From an uncultured Chloroflexota bacterium (GTDB lineage: Bacteria > Chloroflexota > Chloroflexia > Thermomicrobiales > UBA6265): 64,000 nucleotides of DNA. Positions 8,215 through 17,557 of the stretch are shown one piece after another. Position numbers and translations under genes: made by a program. A model generated the notes under the pieces. It made no database searches and was not told the origin of the DNA. It saw nothing but the letters and a program-made list of their open reading frames with translations. The stretch lies in the NCBI GenBank assembly GCA_937901745.1, contig CALGSZ010000002.1, positions 1 through 64,000 of the forward strand, in the 5' to 3' direction. Positions within the stretch are counted from its first letter, which is position 1. Each line of letters begins with the position of its first letter.

Positions 8215-9795
8215 TCAACCGCCGAGGACGTCGCCGGCGCGCTCGATCAGCTCCTCGTACCAGGCTTTGCTCTCCTCGCGCACCCGCTCGACGCCACCCG
8301 CCCAGACGTATCCATCGACGCGTTCACCGTCGACTTCGTACGCGATCGGCCACCAGGTCGCACCGTCCGCTTCCACTTCGGGGCCGGTGGCGAGGAGCGA
8401 CGTCCCCTCAGCGGCGACGGTGATGGTGGGCGCGTCGAAGCCCGGTGCGGAGCGGACGTTGAGTCCCTCCGGAACGGTGACGCGAAGCTGGTTGCTTTGT
8501 CCGGTGGCCGACGAGGCGGAGATGATGCCGGGAATAGAGCCGCTCTCGATGTAAAGCAGACCAGCCAGAATGGCGTTCGCGACCGCGAGCAGGAGGACGC
8601 CGCGCCAGAGAAGGCGCCGAATCGCCGTGGCGTGTCGCAAGCGACGACCGCCCGCTCGGTAGAGGGCACCCGTTGCGCGGCCGGCGAGATTGGTCGCCGT
8701 CCAGCGGCGAGAAGCGCTCTCATCGGTCAGCGACGCGGGCAGCGTTGTGTGGTTCGTGGTGGCCTCGCTCACGGACGCGCCGTTGACGCCAGCGCGGAAC
8801 CGGCGCGCAAACTCGCGGACGTCGTCATACCGGTTCGCCGGATCGCGAGCGAGCGCGCGAAGCACGACGGTGTCCACCCAGGCGGGAAGCGACAGCTCGG
8901 GACGGAGCGCCGATGGCGGCGTCGGGTCGCTTTCGAGCCGGGCGCGGATCACATCGTGCTTATCGGCGGCGCCGTTGGGCTCGAACGGCGGCTGGCCAGT
9001 CAGGAGCTCGTAGACGACGCAGCCGAGGGCGTAGACATCGGTCCCGGCAGTGACGGGCTCGCCGCAAGCCTGCTCCGGCGCAAGATAAGCGGCGGTGCCG
9101 AAGGTCAGGCCGCCGACGGTCTCCTGCGGCACGCCCGCGCCCTGGGCCAGGCCGAAGTCAATGAGCTTGATGGTCCCCTCTGGCGTCTGGATGACGTTCT
9201 GCGGCTTGACGTCGAGGTGGACCATACCCCGCTCATGGAGGTGACCCAGAGCATCCGCGACGTGCTCGAGGATCTCGGCGATGTCCTCGAGCGGCAGCGG
9301 GCCCTTCTGACGAACGAGGTCCTTCAGCGACTGCCCCGGCACGTATTCGAGGACGACCCAGGGGGCCTGCTCATCCTCGTAGAGGTCGTAGACGCGGGCG
9401 ACGGAGGGATGGCGCAGGAAGGCCATTGTCCGCGCCTCGCGGCGAAAACGAGCGCGGGTCTCTGGATCACGCCGGTATTCCGGCCGTAGCGTCTTGAGCG
9501 CGACGACTCGCCGGGTGCGAAGGTCGCGGCCGCGGTAGACGAGCGCCATGCCGCCGGAGCCGAGCGGCGCTTCCAGCTCCAGCTCGTAATGGCCGGCGAC
9601 GATACGGCGAGCGCGCTGCCGCGGGCTGTCGCCATTCGGAGCAGGGCGCGTGTCCGCCTGGTCGCGACCGACAGGCATATCGCTGGATCTGAGTGGCGTC
9701 GATGGATCGGCGATCGTCACTCCGGGCCTCATCTCGACAGCGCCGGTCTCCAACGTCGCGGGGACCGGGCGATGCCCATACTGTACCAGAGGCAC
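8215..9795 (-). CDS. Membrane Ser/Thr protein kinase with extracellular SH3b domain
   Basis: Up to 526 residues. The longest frame starts at a GTG (9795); ATGs at 9732 and 9678 are equally possible because the kinase domain begins only near residue 70. Kinase motifs are visible in order: GSGGMALVYRG (P-loop), VVALKTL, HLDVKPQN (the usual HRD Arg is Leu), IDFGLAQ, GTAAYLAPEQ and DVYALGCVVYELLTG. A basic juxtamembrane stretch precedes one membrane helix at about 390-415. Outside the membrane there is an SH3b-like domain (LRVTVPEGLNVRSAPGFDA ... WWPIAYE ... GYVWAGG), as in PknB-type kinases that sense the cell wall. Its start is divergent from the HAD gene. Substrates cannot be inferred. Confidence 0.85.
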   Translation of the reverse strand: MPLVQYGHRPVPATLETGAVEMRPGVTIADPSTPLRSSDMPVGRDQADTRPAPNGDSPRQRARRIVAGHYELELEAPLGSGGMALVYRGRDLRTRRVVALKTLRPEYRRDPETRARFRREARTMAFLRHPSVARVYDLYEDEQAPWVVLEYVPGQSLKDLVRQKGPLPLEDIAEILEHVADALGHLHERGMVHLDVKPQNVIQTPEGTIKLIDFGLAQGAGVPQETVGGLTFGTAAYLAPEQACGEPVTAGTDVYALGCVVYELLTGQPPFEPNGAADKHDVIRARLESDPTPPSALRPELSLPAWVDTVVLRALARDPANRYDDVREFARRFRAGVNGASVSEATTNHTTLPASLTDESASRRWTATNLAGRATGALYRAGGRRLRHATAIRRLLWRGVLLLAVANAILAGLLYIESGSIPGIISASSATGQSNQLRVTVPEGLNVRSAPGFDAPTITVAAEGTSLLATGPEVEADGATWWPIAYEVDGERVDGYVWAGGVERVREESKAWYEELIERAGDVLGG

Positions 9796-9882
9796 GCCGG
9801 CGGCTGGCGCGGCGAGGGCGTGTTCCCGCTATGCTTCAGCGGCGGTGCGGTCGGCGTGCCGCAGTTGAGTGGAGGGAGGCTA

Positions 9883-10584
9883 ATGCCGCGATTCCGAACC
9901 GTGATCTTCGATCTCGACGGGACGATTGCCGACACGCTGCCGCTCATCTACGAGGCGTTCGATGCGGCGCTACGGCCAGTGCTCGGCAAGCGGTTGAGCG
10001 ACGCCGAGATCAGGTCACTCTTCGGTCCGCCGGACCACGCCATCATCCGGTCGCTGGTCGCGGAAGGTGAGGCGGAGGCGGCGATTGCCCGCTATCTCGA
10101 GGTGTATGAGCGGGAGCATGAGCGGCTGGTGGGCAGGTTCCCCGGCATGGCCGAGCTCCTGCAAGCCTGCCGAGCGTCCGGGATCGCGCTCGGCGTCGTG
10201 ACGGGCAAGAGCCGGCAGACGGCGCTGTTGACGCTCGACAACCTGGGAGTGCGCGACATGTTCGGGGCGATTTACGCGGGGGATGACGTCTCCCGTCAGA
10301 AGCCGGACCCGGAGGCGGTATTGCTGGCGCTGGCTGACCTCGGTCATCCGCCCGGTGCACCCGGCGCGTTCGTCGGCGATTCGGCGGCGGACGTCGTGGC
10401 GGGGCGGGCGGCCGGATTGACGACGATCGCGGTTACGTGGGGCAGTCCGGACCATGACGCGTTGTGGGAGTCGCGGCCCGATATCGTCTGCCGGACGGTG
10501 CCGGAGTTGGCGGAGGCGTTGGGCGTGGAGGTCGAGGGGGCGGAGTTGGGGGCGGCCCGGCAGGAGGTGAGCCGGTCGCGTTGA
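9883..10584 (+). CDS. HAD-family hydrolase, phosphoglycolate-phosphatase-like
   Basis: A 233-residue protein; the ATG at 9883 follows GGAGGGAGG, so the upstream extension to 9589 is rejected. HAD motif I is FDLDGTIADT (nucleophile Asp at residue 10). A helical cap follows (RSLFGPPDHAIIRSLV ... FPGMAELLQACRASG). Motif II is VVTGKSR, the motif III Lys lies in SRQKPDPEAV, and motif IV is FVGDSAADVVAGRAAG. This order and cap type fit the Gph/PpaX group, which dephosphorylates phosphoglycolate or pyrophosphate; the substrate is not certain. The gene stands alone, followed by a repeat element. Confidence 0.85.
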   Translation: MPRFRTVIFDLDGTIADTLPLIYEAFDAALRPVLGKRLSDAEIRSLFGPPDHAIIRSLVAEGEAEAAIARYLEVYEREHERLVGRFPGMAELLQACRASGIALGVVTGKSRQTALLTLDNLGVRDMFGAIYAGDDVSRQKPDPEAVLLALADLGHPPGAPGAFVGDSAADVVAGRAAGLTTIAVTWGSPDHDALWESRPDIVCRTVPELAEALGVEVEGAELGAARQEVSRSR

Positions 10585-10694
10585 TCCGCGCAGTGCCAGC
10601 GTTGGGCTGCGGCGAGCGAACGCGTTTGGCCGGGGCACGGCTTTCCCGTTGATTCGCGGCGCGATATCCCTGTTCATCTTCGACGCGATGACAT

Positions 10695-10832
10695 CAACCA
10701 TCGTAGGGGCGGGCCCTGTGCCCTCCCACGGCCCGCACGGCGTAGGTATTTCTCGGCAAGGTGAGGCCGTTTCTGCGTTCGTTGTCGCCCTTCGGGCGAC
10801 GGGCGGGCACAGGTCCCGCCCCTACGATGTTG
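10695..10832. repeat. Imperfect terminal inverted repeat element (about 138 bp)
   Basis: The left arm (about 10695-10727, containing CATCGTAGGGGCGGGCC) is repeated inverted at about 10801-10832 (GGCGGGCACAGGTCCCGCCC then CTACGATG). The arms share about 28 of 32 positions. The interior carries further short palindromes such as CGCCCTTCGGGCG near 10788. No coding frame is convincing. It looks like a small non-autonomous (MITE- or REP-like) element, or the remains of one. Confidence 0.55.
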
Positions 10833-10858
10833 GTGGCGTCGCTCCCAAATTGGGAATT

Positions 10859-10890
10859 GGGGACGGCCTGCCGCCTAGCGTGCCGTCCCC
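10859..10890 (-). terminator. Hairpin, possible terminator of the rhamnose-type ABC operon
   Basis: GGGGACGGC (10859-10867) and GCCGTCCCC (10882-10890) form a perfect 9-bp stem with a 14-nt loop. It lies 28 bp past the stop codon of the binding protein on the minus strand. There is no T-run after it, so it may instead belong to the neighbouring repeat. Confidence 0.35.
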
Positions 10891-10917
10891 GTAGAACCAT
10901 GGCGCAGATGCGCCGGA

Positions 10918-12039
10918 TTAGAAGTCGAAATCGTCGATGTTGTCCGCGTTGAAGACGAATGGCGGGCCGAGCAGCACTTCGCCGCCCTCGCCGACCGTGT
11001 AGGTGCCCAGGCGACCGGCCGTGAAGGTCTCACCTGGCTCGCCGGTGATCTGGCCGCTCACTAGCGCGGCCGCGGCGTAGGTGCTCAGGTAATAGAGATC
11101 GACCGGGTTCCAGAGGGCGAACTCCTTGATCGTGCCGTTCTTGACGTACTGCCGAAGCTCGTTCGGCAAGCCGAGGCCGGTCAGGGCGATGTCGGTGCGA
11201 CCTTCCTCTTCGAGCGCGCCGGCGGCGGCAGCGATGCCGACCGAGGTCGGAGCGATGATGCCCTTCAGATCGGGATAGGCGGTCAGCAGCTCAAGCGTCC
11301 GGTCGCGGCTCTTCTGCGGCTCGTCGTCGCCATAGACGACGTCCACCAGCTCGATGCGCTCGTAGCCGGGCTTGCTAAGCTCATCCCGCATGAATTCGAT
11401 CCAGGCGTTCTGGTTGGTGGCGGTCGAGGCGGCGGAGAGGATTGCGATCTGGCCCTCGCAGCCGATCAGCCGGCCCATGATCCGGACCTGAATCCGCCCA
11501 ATCTCTTCGGAGTTCGCTTGGTTGATGAAGAGATGGCGGGCGTCTGGCGCGACATCGGAGTCGAAGCTAACGACCTTGATCCCCTGGGCCATCGCTTCCT
11601 TGAGCGCGGGCGCCAGCGCGTTCGGATCGTTCGCGGAGACAGCGATGGCGTCAACGCCTTGCTGGGTCAGCGTTTGAATCCAGGTCACTTGCTCGGCGGC
11701 GTTGGGCGTGTCGGGGCCGACTTGCTGGACATTGACGCCGAGCTCGGCCGCGGCTTCTTGCGCACCTTTGAAGGAGTTCGCGAAGTAGTTATTGACGACG
11801 TCCTTGGGAAGGAACGCGATATCCGAGCCCGCGGCGGGAGTGGCGGGAGCTGGTCCGCCAGTGTCACCCGCGGAGGGGGAGGCCATCCCGGCGTCGCCAG
11901 TGGGGCTGGCAGAATCCGCCGGGGCACAGTCTGCGGTCTCCTGAGCGGCGCTTCTGCCGACCGTCCAGGTTGCGGCAGAGAGGGTGAGGGCGAGGACGAG
12001 CAGCAGTCGACCGATGAGCAATGGTGCGGAACGCTTCAT
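10918..12039 (-). CDS. rhaS: Rhamnose/AI-2-type ABC transporter substrate-binding protein
   Basis: A 373-residue protein. The ATG at 12039 is chosen because AGGAGG lies 6 nt upstream and a Sec-type signal peptide follows (basic MKRS, then LLLVLALTLSAATWTV). A Ser/Pro/Gly-rich linker precedes a periplasmic-binding-protein fold of the LacI/ribose class. IAFLPKDVVNNYF begins the first lobe, followed by VDAIAVSANDPNAL, VVSFDSDV and the RhaS-like pieces VVYGDDEPQKS, AYPDLKGIIAPTSVGIAAAA and TGLGLPNELR. It is the last gene of a four-gene operon (ATPase, two permeases, binding protein). Rhamnose is the best guess; autoinducer-2 or another deoxy sugar cannot be excluded. Confidence 0.8.
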   Translation of the reverse strand: MKRSAPLLIGRLLLVLALTLSAATWTVGRSAAQETADCAPADSASPTGDAGMASPSAGDTGGPAPATPAAGSDIAFLPKDVVNNYFANSFKGAQEAAAELGVNVQQVGPDTPNAAEQVTWIQTLTQQGVDAIAVSANDPNALAPALKEAMAQGIKVVSFDSDVAPDARHLFINQANSEEIGRIQVRIMGRLIGCEGQIAILSAASTATNQNAWIEFMRDELSKPGYERIELVDVVYGDDEPQKSRDRTLELLTAYPDLKGIIAPTSVGIAAAAGALEEEGRTDIALTGLGLPNELRQYVKNGTIKEFALWNPVDLYYLSTYAAAALVSGQITGEPGETFTAGRLGTYTVGEGGEVLLGPPFVFNADNIDDFDF

Positions 12040-12183
12040 GCCATCCTCCTCTTCCATCCGATAGGCCGGCTCCTTCGCCGGCACTCGCGAGCGAACGCCT
12101 GGAGCCTTGCGCGTTCCCAAGTTCGTAGTCGTGTCCATCGCTGGTCTTGCCGTGGCATCACCTCCTTTCGGGCGTTGTCTGCA

Positions 12184-13175
<992 letters not shown>

Positions 13176-13179
<4 letters not shown>

Positions 13180-14222
13180 CGGCGCAACCTCACGACGAGC
13201 GAGCGGCGGACGCGACGAGTGATCAGCGCATCGGCGGTGACGGCCAGCAGGATCGCCGCGCCGGAGATCGCCTGCAGCCAGAACTGGTTGAGGCGGAGGA
13301 TGATCAAGGCGTTCTGAATGGTGCCGAGCAGGATCGCGCCGAGCACAGCGCCGAGGACCGTGCCGGAGCCGCCGAAGATGTTGACGCCGCCGAGGACGAC
13401 CGCAGCGATGACCTGCAGCTCGATTCCAGTCGCGGCGCGGGCGTCAATCGAGCCGAACCGGGCGCCCCAGAGGACGCCGGCGAGTCCGCAAAGCAGGCCG
13501 CAGAGGACGAAAGCGGTGAAGACGCGGCGGCCGACGGAGAGTCCGACAAGGCGGGCCGCTTCCGGGCTGCTGCCGACGGCGTACAGCTCGCGGCCGAACC
13601 GCGTCGAGCGTAGCAGGTAGGCAAAGACGAGGGCGACGGCTGCTGCGACGATGATCGGCGTAGGAATGCCCCACGGGCGAGAGAGGGCGATATCGCGGAA
13701 GCCCTGCGGCACCTCGGAGGCGGTGATCAATTCGCCGCCGCCGATCGCGAAGACGACGCCGCGATAGACGTAGAGCGTGCCGAGTGTGGCGACGATGGCA
13801 GGAACGCCGCCGATCGTCACCAGTGCGCCGTTGATCGCGCCAAGCAGGGCGCCGATGAGGAGTCCGGCGGCGATCGCTGCCGGAATGCCGATATCTGGGT
13901 GATCGCGGAGGAGGTCGCGGACCACGTAGGCGACGAGGCCGACGCTCGAGGCGACCGAGAGATCGACGTTGCGGGTGAGGACGACGAGTGTCTGGCCGAC
14001 GGCAACGATCGCCAAGATCGAGACTGAGAGCAGGATCTGCCGCAGGTTGGAGATCTGCAGGAAGCGCGGCGCCTGCACCGTGACGATGACGACAATCGCG
14101 GCGAGGGCGATGAGGAGGCCAGCTTCCCGGATGCGCGCGAGGAGGCGCAGGAACTGCCCGCTGCCGGCGACGGCGGCGAGGCGAGCGGAGCGGGACTGAG
14201 CAGAGGGTTGCAACGTCGTCAT
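13176..14222 (-). CDS. rhaP: Sugar ABC transporter permease (RhaP/LsrC-like)
   Basis: A 348-residue membrane protein of the same class as the next gene. It shows LVVLTRNVDLSVASSVG, IVATLGTLYVYRG, the coupling loop AVGSSPEAARLVGLSVG and VIAAVVLGGVNIFGGSGTVLG. The N-terminus is soluble and basic (residues 1-30). It starts 1 nt from the end of the ATPase gene and overlaps the following permease by 4 nt, so the three are clearly one transcript. Together they form the transmembrane pore of the rhamnose/AI-2-type importer. Confidence 0.85.
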
Positions 14223-14223
14223 C

Positions 14224-15777
14224 TCACGCTGGAATGCGCGCCTGTCCGGTCGCGGCGTACATGATTCGCTCCTGGTCGGCCTCGTCGCGGTCGAAGATTC
14301 CCGTGATTCGCCCCTCGTGCATCACTAGCACCCGGTCGGCCATGCCGAGGATCTCCGGCAGCTCGCTGGAGATGAGCAGGATGGCGAGCCCCTGGACGGC
14401 GAGTCGGGAGATGAGGTGGTGGACCTCCGCCTTCGTGCCGATGTCGATGCCGCGCGTCGGTTCGTCCAGGATGAGGACGCGCGGATTGGCCGCCAGCCAC
14501 TTGGCGAGGACGACCTTCTGCTGGTTGCCGCCGGAGAGCGCCGCTACCGCCTGCTCGACGCCAGCGGCCTTGACCTGAAGCCGCCGGGCGAACTCTGCCG
14601 CGAGATCGCGCTCCTTCGGTCGGTTGACGATGCCCAGTCGCGAGAGTCGCGGCAGGATGGGTAGCGTGACATTGCTGGCGATGGGAAACGGCAGCAGCAA
14701 GCCCTGGCGGTGACGGTCCTCGGGGACGTAGCCGATGCCGAGCTGGAGCGCCACGGCCGGAGACGTGAGCGAGACCTGCTTGCCGTCTAAGTGGATCGTG
14801 CCGCTGTCGGCGCGGTCGACGCCGAAAAGGACGCGGGCGACCTCCGTGCGACCCGCGCCGATGAGGCCGAAGAGACCGAGAATTTCTCCGCGTCTCAGCT
14901 CGAAGCTGACGTCGTGGAAGACGCCGGCGCGGGTGAGTTGTTCGACGCGCAAGACGACATCGCCAATCTCGGCTGGCTCCTTCGGGAAGAGCGTTTGAAG
15001 CTGGCGACCGACCATGTGCTGGATCGTGGCCTCCAGCGTTAGGTCGCTGGCCGGGGCGGTGATGACGCGAGCGCCATCGCGGAAGATCGTGATGCGGTCG
15101 GCGAGGGCGAAGACCTCCTCCAGGCGATGGCTGACGAATAGGATGGCGACGCCGTGATCGCGCAGGCGGCGAACGATGGCGAACAGGCGCTCGACTTCCC
15201 TCGCGGAAAGGGATGCGGTCGGCTCGTCCATGATCAGGATGCGGGCGTCGAGCGAGAGCGCCTTGGCGATCTCGACGAGTTGCTGATCGGCGATCGCCAA
15301 TCCCTGGACCGGAGTGGAAGAGTCGAAGCCAACGCCGAGGGGCGCGAGCAGGCGATCGACCTCGGCGCGCATGGCGGACCAGTCGATTTGCCCGAACCGG
15401 CCGCGTGGCTGGCGACCCATGAAGATGTTCTCGGCGACGTCGAGATCCGGGAAGAGGGTGGGATGCTGGTGGATGACGGCGATGCCGTGGGCGCGCGCTT
15501 CGAGCGGGGAGCGAAGGGTGACGGCCTGCCCACTGATCCGGATCTCGCCCTCATCTGGCAGATGGATTCCGGCGAGGATCTTGACGAGCGTGCTCTTGCC
15601 CGCGCCGTTCTCGCCGAGCAGGGCGTGCGTCTCGCCGGGATAAAGGGTGAGGTCAACGGCGCGCAGCGCTTGGACGGCGCCGAACGACTTGGCAACGCCG
15701 ATCACCTCCGCGGCAGGCGCGGGTGACGATGCGGGAGATGGGTGAGCTGTCGCGCCGGAAATGACCGGACTACTCAT
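14224..15777 (-). CDS. rhaT: Sugar ABC transporter ATP-binding protein, tandem-domain (RhaT/LsrA-like)
   Basis: A 517-residue protein from the ATG at 15777, with AAGGGA just upstream; the frame continues to 16011 but the extra part is not family-like. It has two ATPase domains. The first has GENGAGKST (Walker A), a signature-like segment in QGLAIADQQLVEIAKAL, ILIMDEPTASL (Walker B) and the switch His in FVSHRLEE. The second, typically degenerate at Walker A (GLIGAGRTE), has ALSGGNQQKVVLAKWL and LILDEPTRGID. This layout is standard for the RbsA/RhaT/LsrA class. It is the first gene of the operon. Confidence 0.87.
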   Translation of the reverse strand: MSSPVISGATAHPSPASSPAPAAEVIGVAKSFGAVQALRAVDLTLYPGETHALLGENGAGKSTLVKILAGIHLPDEGEIRISGQAVTLRSPLEARAHGIAVIHQHPTLFPDLDVAENIFMGRQPRGRFGQIDWSAMRAEVDRLLAPLGVGFDSSTPVQGLAIADQQLVEIAKALSLDARILIMDEPTASLSAREVERLFAIVRRLRDHGVAILFVSHRLEEVFALADRITIFRDGARVITAPASDLTLEATIQHMVGRQLQTLFPKEPAEIGDVVLRVEQLTRAGVFHDVSFELRRGEILGLFGLIGAGRTEVARVLFGVDRADSGTIHLDGKQVSLTSPAVALQLGIGYVPEDRHRQGLLLPFPIASNVTLPILPRLSRLGIVNRPKERDLAAEFARRLQVKAAGVEQAVAALSGGNQQKVVLAKWLAANPRVLILDEPTRGIDIGTKAEVHHLISRLAVQGLAILLISSELPEILGMADRVLVMHEGRITGIFDRDEADQERIMYAATGQARIPA

Positions 15778-15883
15778 GGTCCCTTCGATCTTGCGCGACA
15801 TCTGCCAACCGAAGACGAAGGCGACGCGCATACGAGGCAGATCGCCGTGTTCCTGGATTGGGTGCAGGGTACAGGGTGGCTTG

Positions 15884-15940
15884 GGTCGGATGCAAGCATG
15901 CAGTGCCACGCATGCGGGCGTTGGTTTCAGGTCGGATGCA
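15884..15940. promoter_or_regulatory. Direct repeat GGTCGGATGCA, possible operator upstream of the sugar ABC operon
   Basis: The 11-mer GGTCGGATGCA occurs at 15884-15894 and again at 15930-15940, with start points 46 bp apart. Two GCATGC palindromes lie between the copies. The pair is 107-163 bp upstream of the ATPase start codon (minus strand), where an operator for a sugar-responsive repressor would be expected. No clear -35/-10 pair was seen. Confidence 0.3.
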
Positions 15941-15988
15941 CGTAAGAGGAGCGGCGTGAATGCTCCGCGATGGACTAAGAGGTAGCGC

Positions 15989-16597
15989 TTACCGGAGGCG
16001 GTAATCGGCAAGGAAGGTGCGGATCTGCTCTCGCGCTTGCGCCGCCCAATCGCTCCTGAGTAGAGCGGCGCCGGAAGGTGCGCCGCCGAAGGTGCTGAGA
16101 ACGGCCCAATCCGTAGTCACGCGGAAGAATCGCTGCGCCTGTTCTCGCTCGTCATCGCCGGAGCCGGCGAGGATCAGCGTGGGTGAGGGCGGGAGTCGCG
16201 ACGGCGCTGGATCCGGCGAGATGAGGCGGGGCGAGAGCGCGACGCGCGCCCTGAAATCGGGGACGGTCGTCATGGCCGAGACGCCGGCGGCGATAAGGAA
16301 GGCGGCGCGGGCGCCGGCGTTCAGGGCAAAGCCGAGCGCGGCTGCCACGGCGGGATCGAGGAGAGCGAGCCTCCAGTCGCCGTCAGAGAGGCCGTGGCCG
16401 GGCAAATCGAACGCGAGGACGGTGTAGCCCGCCTGCGTCAAATCCTCCGGCAAATCCTGCCAGGAATCGAGGTCCGCGCCGGGATCGTGGACGAGGACGA
16501 CGGCATGGTCGCCGCCGGGCCAACGCAGCCCACGCAGCGTCAGCCCATCCCGCGGCAACGCGAACTCTACCGGCTCGGGTGTGGCGACGTGTGACAC
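15989..16597 (-). CDS. Small alpha/beta-hydrolase-fold protein
   Basis: A 202-residue protein. The early strands and oxyanion region are typical: AVVLVHDPGADLDSWQDLPEDL, then YTVLAFDLPGHGLSDGD. The nucleophile elbow is unusual: where GxSxG is expected the sequence is AAGVSAM, so the last Gly is replaced. The acid position may lie in LILAGSGDDE. No clear catalytic His near the C-terminus is visible, and the protein is shorter than most hydrolases of this fold. It starts 16 bp after the end of the dipeptide-type permease dppC and is probably co-transcribed. An esterase or peptide-ester role is possible, but activity is doubtful. Confidence 0.6.
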   Translation of the reverse strand: MSHVATPEPVEFALPRDGLTLRGLRWPGGDHAVVLVHDPGADLDSWQDLPEDLTQAGYTVLAFDLPGHGLSDGDWRLALLDPAVAAALGFALNAGARAAFLIAAGVSAMTTVPDFRARVALSPRLISPDPAPSRLPPSPTLILAGSGDDEREQAQRFFRVTTDWAVLSTFGGAPSGAALLRSDWAAQAREQIRTFLADYRLR

Positions 16598-16612
16598 GGC
16601 GGCTTGGCCAAC

Positions 16613-17557
16613 TCAGGCTCGGCGCAGGCGCGGGTCGAGGATGTCGCGCAGGCCGTCGCCGAGAAGATTTAGCGCCAAGACGATGATGACGATAGTGACG
16701 CCGGGGATCGTCGAGACCCAGTGATCGAGGAGCATGTAGTTCTTACCCTCGGCGATCATCGTGCCGAGGCTCGGCAGCGGCGGTTGCGCGCCCATGCCTA
16801 GGAAGGAGAGCCCGGCTTCGACGATGATCGCAAGCGCGACATAATTCGAGGCCATCACCAGCGCCGGAGCGAGGCAGTTCGGAAGGATGTGCCTCGCCAA
16901 GATGCGCCCGTCGCTGACGCCGATCGCGTGCGCGGCTTGGACGAACTCTCGCTCGCGGAGCGAGATCACCTCGGCTCGAACGATGCGGGCGAACCCGGCC
17001 CAGTTGATGAGGCCGACCGCGAGGACGATCGCCTTGAGGCCCGGGCCGAACGCGCCGGTGAGGATGACCGCGATCAGGATGAGTGGGAAGCCCCAGGTCA
17101 GCTCGATGATGCCGCTGATGATCGTGTCCGCCCAGCCCCGGTAATACCCGGCGATAGCGCCAGCAAGGGTGCCGACAATCATAGAGATGGCGGTGATGCC
17201 GAAGCCGATAGAGAGGGAGACCCGGATGGCGACGACCAGGCGGCTGAGGATATCGCGCCCGTAGTTGTCGGTCCCAAGAAGGTGACCCGGGGAGCCAGGC
17301 TTGAGGAAGGTCGCCATCAGGTCTTGTCGGGCGTAGTCGTGCGGGGCGAGGACAGGACCGAAGAGGCCCAAGAGAATGTAGATGAGGGCGATGATGCATC
17401 CCGCGAGGGTCAGTTTGTTCTTGGACAGCGCGCGCCAGGCGGACTGAAGGCGGCCGGGACCAGGGCGCAGGGCGACTATTTCCTCGTTCGCCCAGTGGCG
17501 CGCCAACGCGCCTGCCGTCTTGGAGGGCTCGCTGGCTAGAGTGTCGCGGTTACTCAT
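16613..17557 (-). CDS. dppC: Dipeptide/oligopeptide ABC transporter permease (DppC-like)
   Basis: A 314-residue membrane protein with the DppC/OppC pattern. It has a long N-terminal soluble part, the first helix after LSKNKLTLAGCIIALIYI, the GPVLAPHDYARQD loop and GTDNYGRDILSRLVVAIRVS. The EAA-type coupling loop is VQAAHAIGVSDGRILARHILPN, and the C-terminus ends NLLGDGLRDILDPRLRR. The ATG overlaps the stop region of dppB by 8 nt. The substrate may be di- or oligopeptides, nickel or glycosides; the gene alone does not say. No ATPase genes (dppD/dppF) are in this operon. Confidence 0.88.
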   Translation of the reverse strand: MSNRDTLASEPSKTAGALARHWANEEIVALRPGPGRLQSAWRALSKNKLTLAGCIIALIYILLGLFGPVLAPHDYARQDLMATFLKPGSPGHLLGTDNYGRDILSRLVVAIRVSLSIGFGITAISMIVGTLAGAIAGYYRGWADTIISGIIELTWGFPLILIAVILTGAFGPGLKAIVLAVGLINWAGFARIVRAEVISLREREFVQAAHAIGVSDGRILARHILPNCLAPALVMASNYVALAIIVEAGLSFLGMGAQPPLPSLGTMIAEGKNYMLLDHWVSTIPGVTIVIIVLALNLLGDGLRDILDPRLRRA

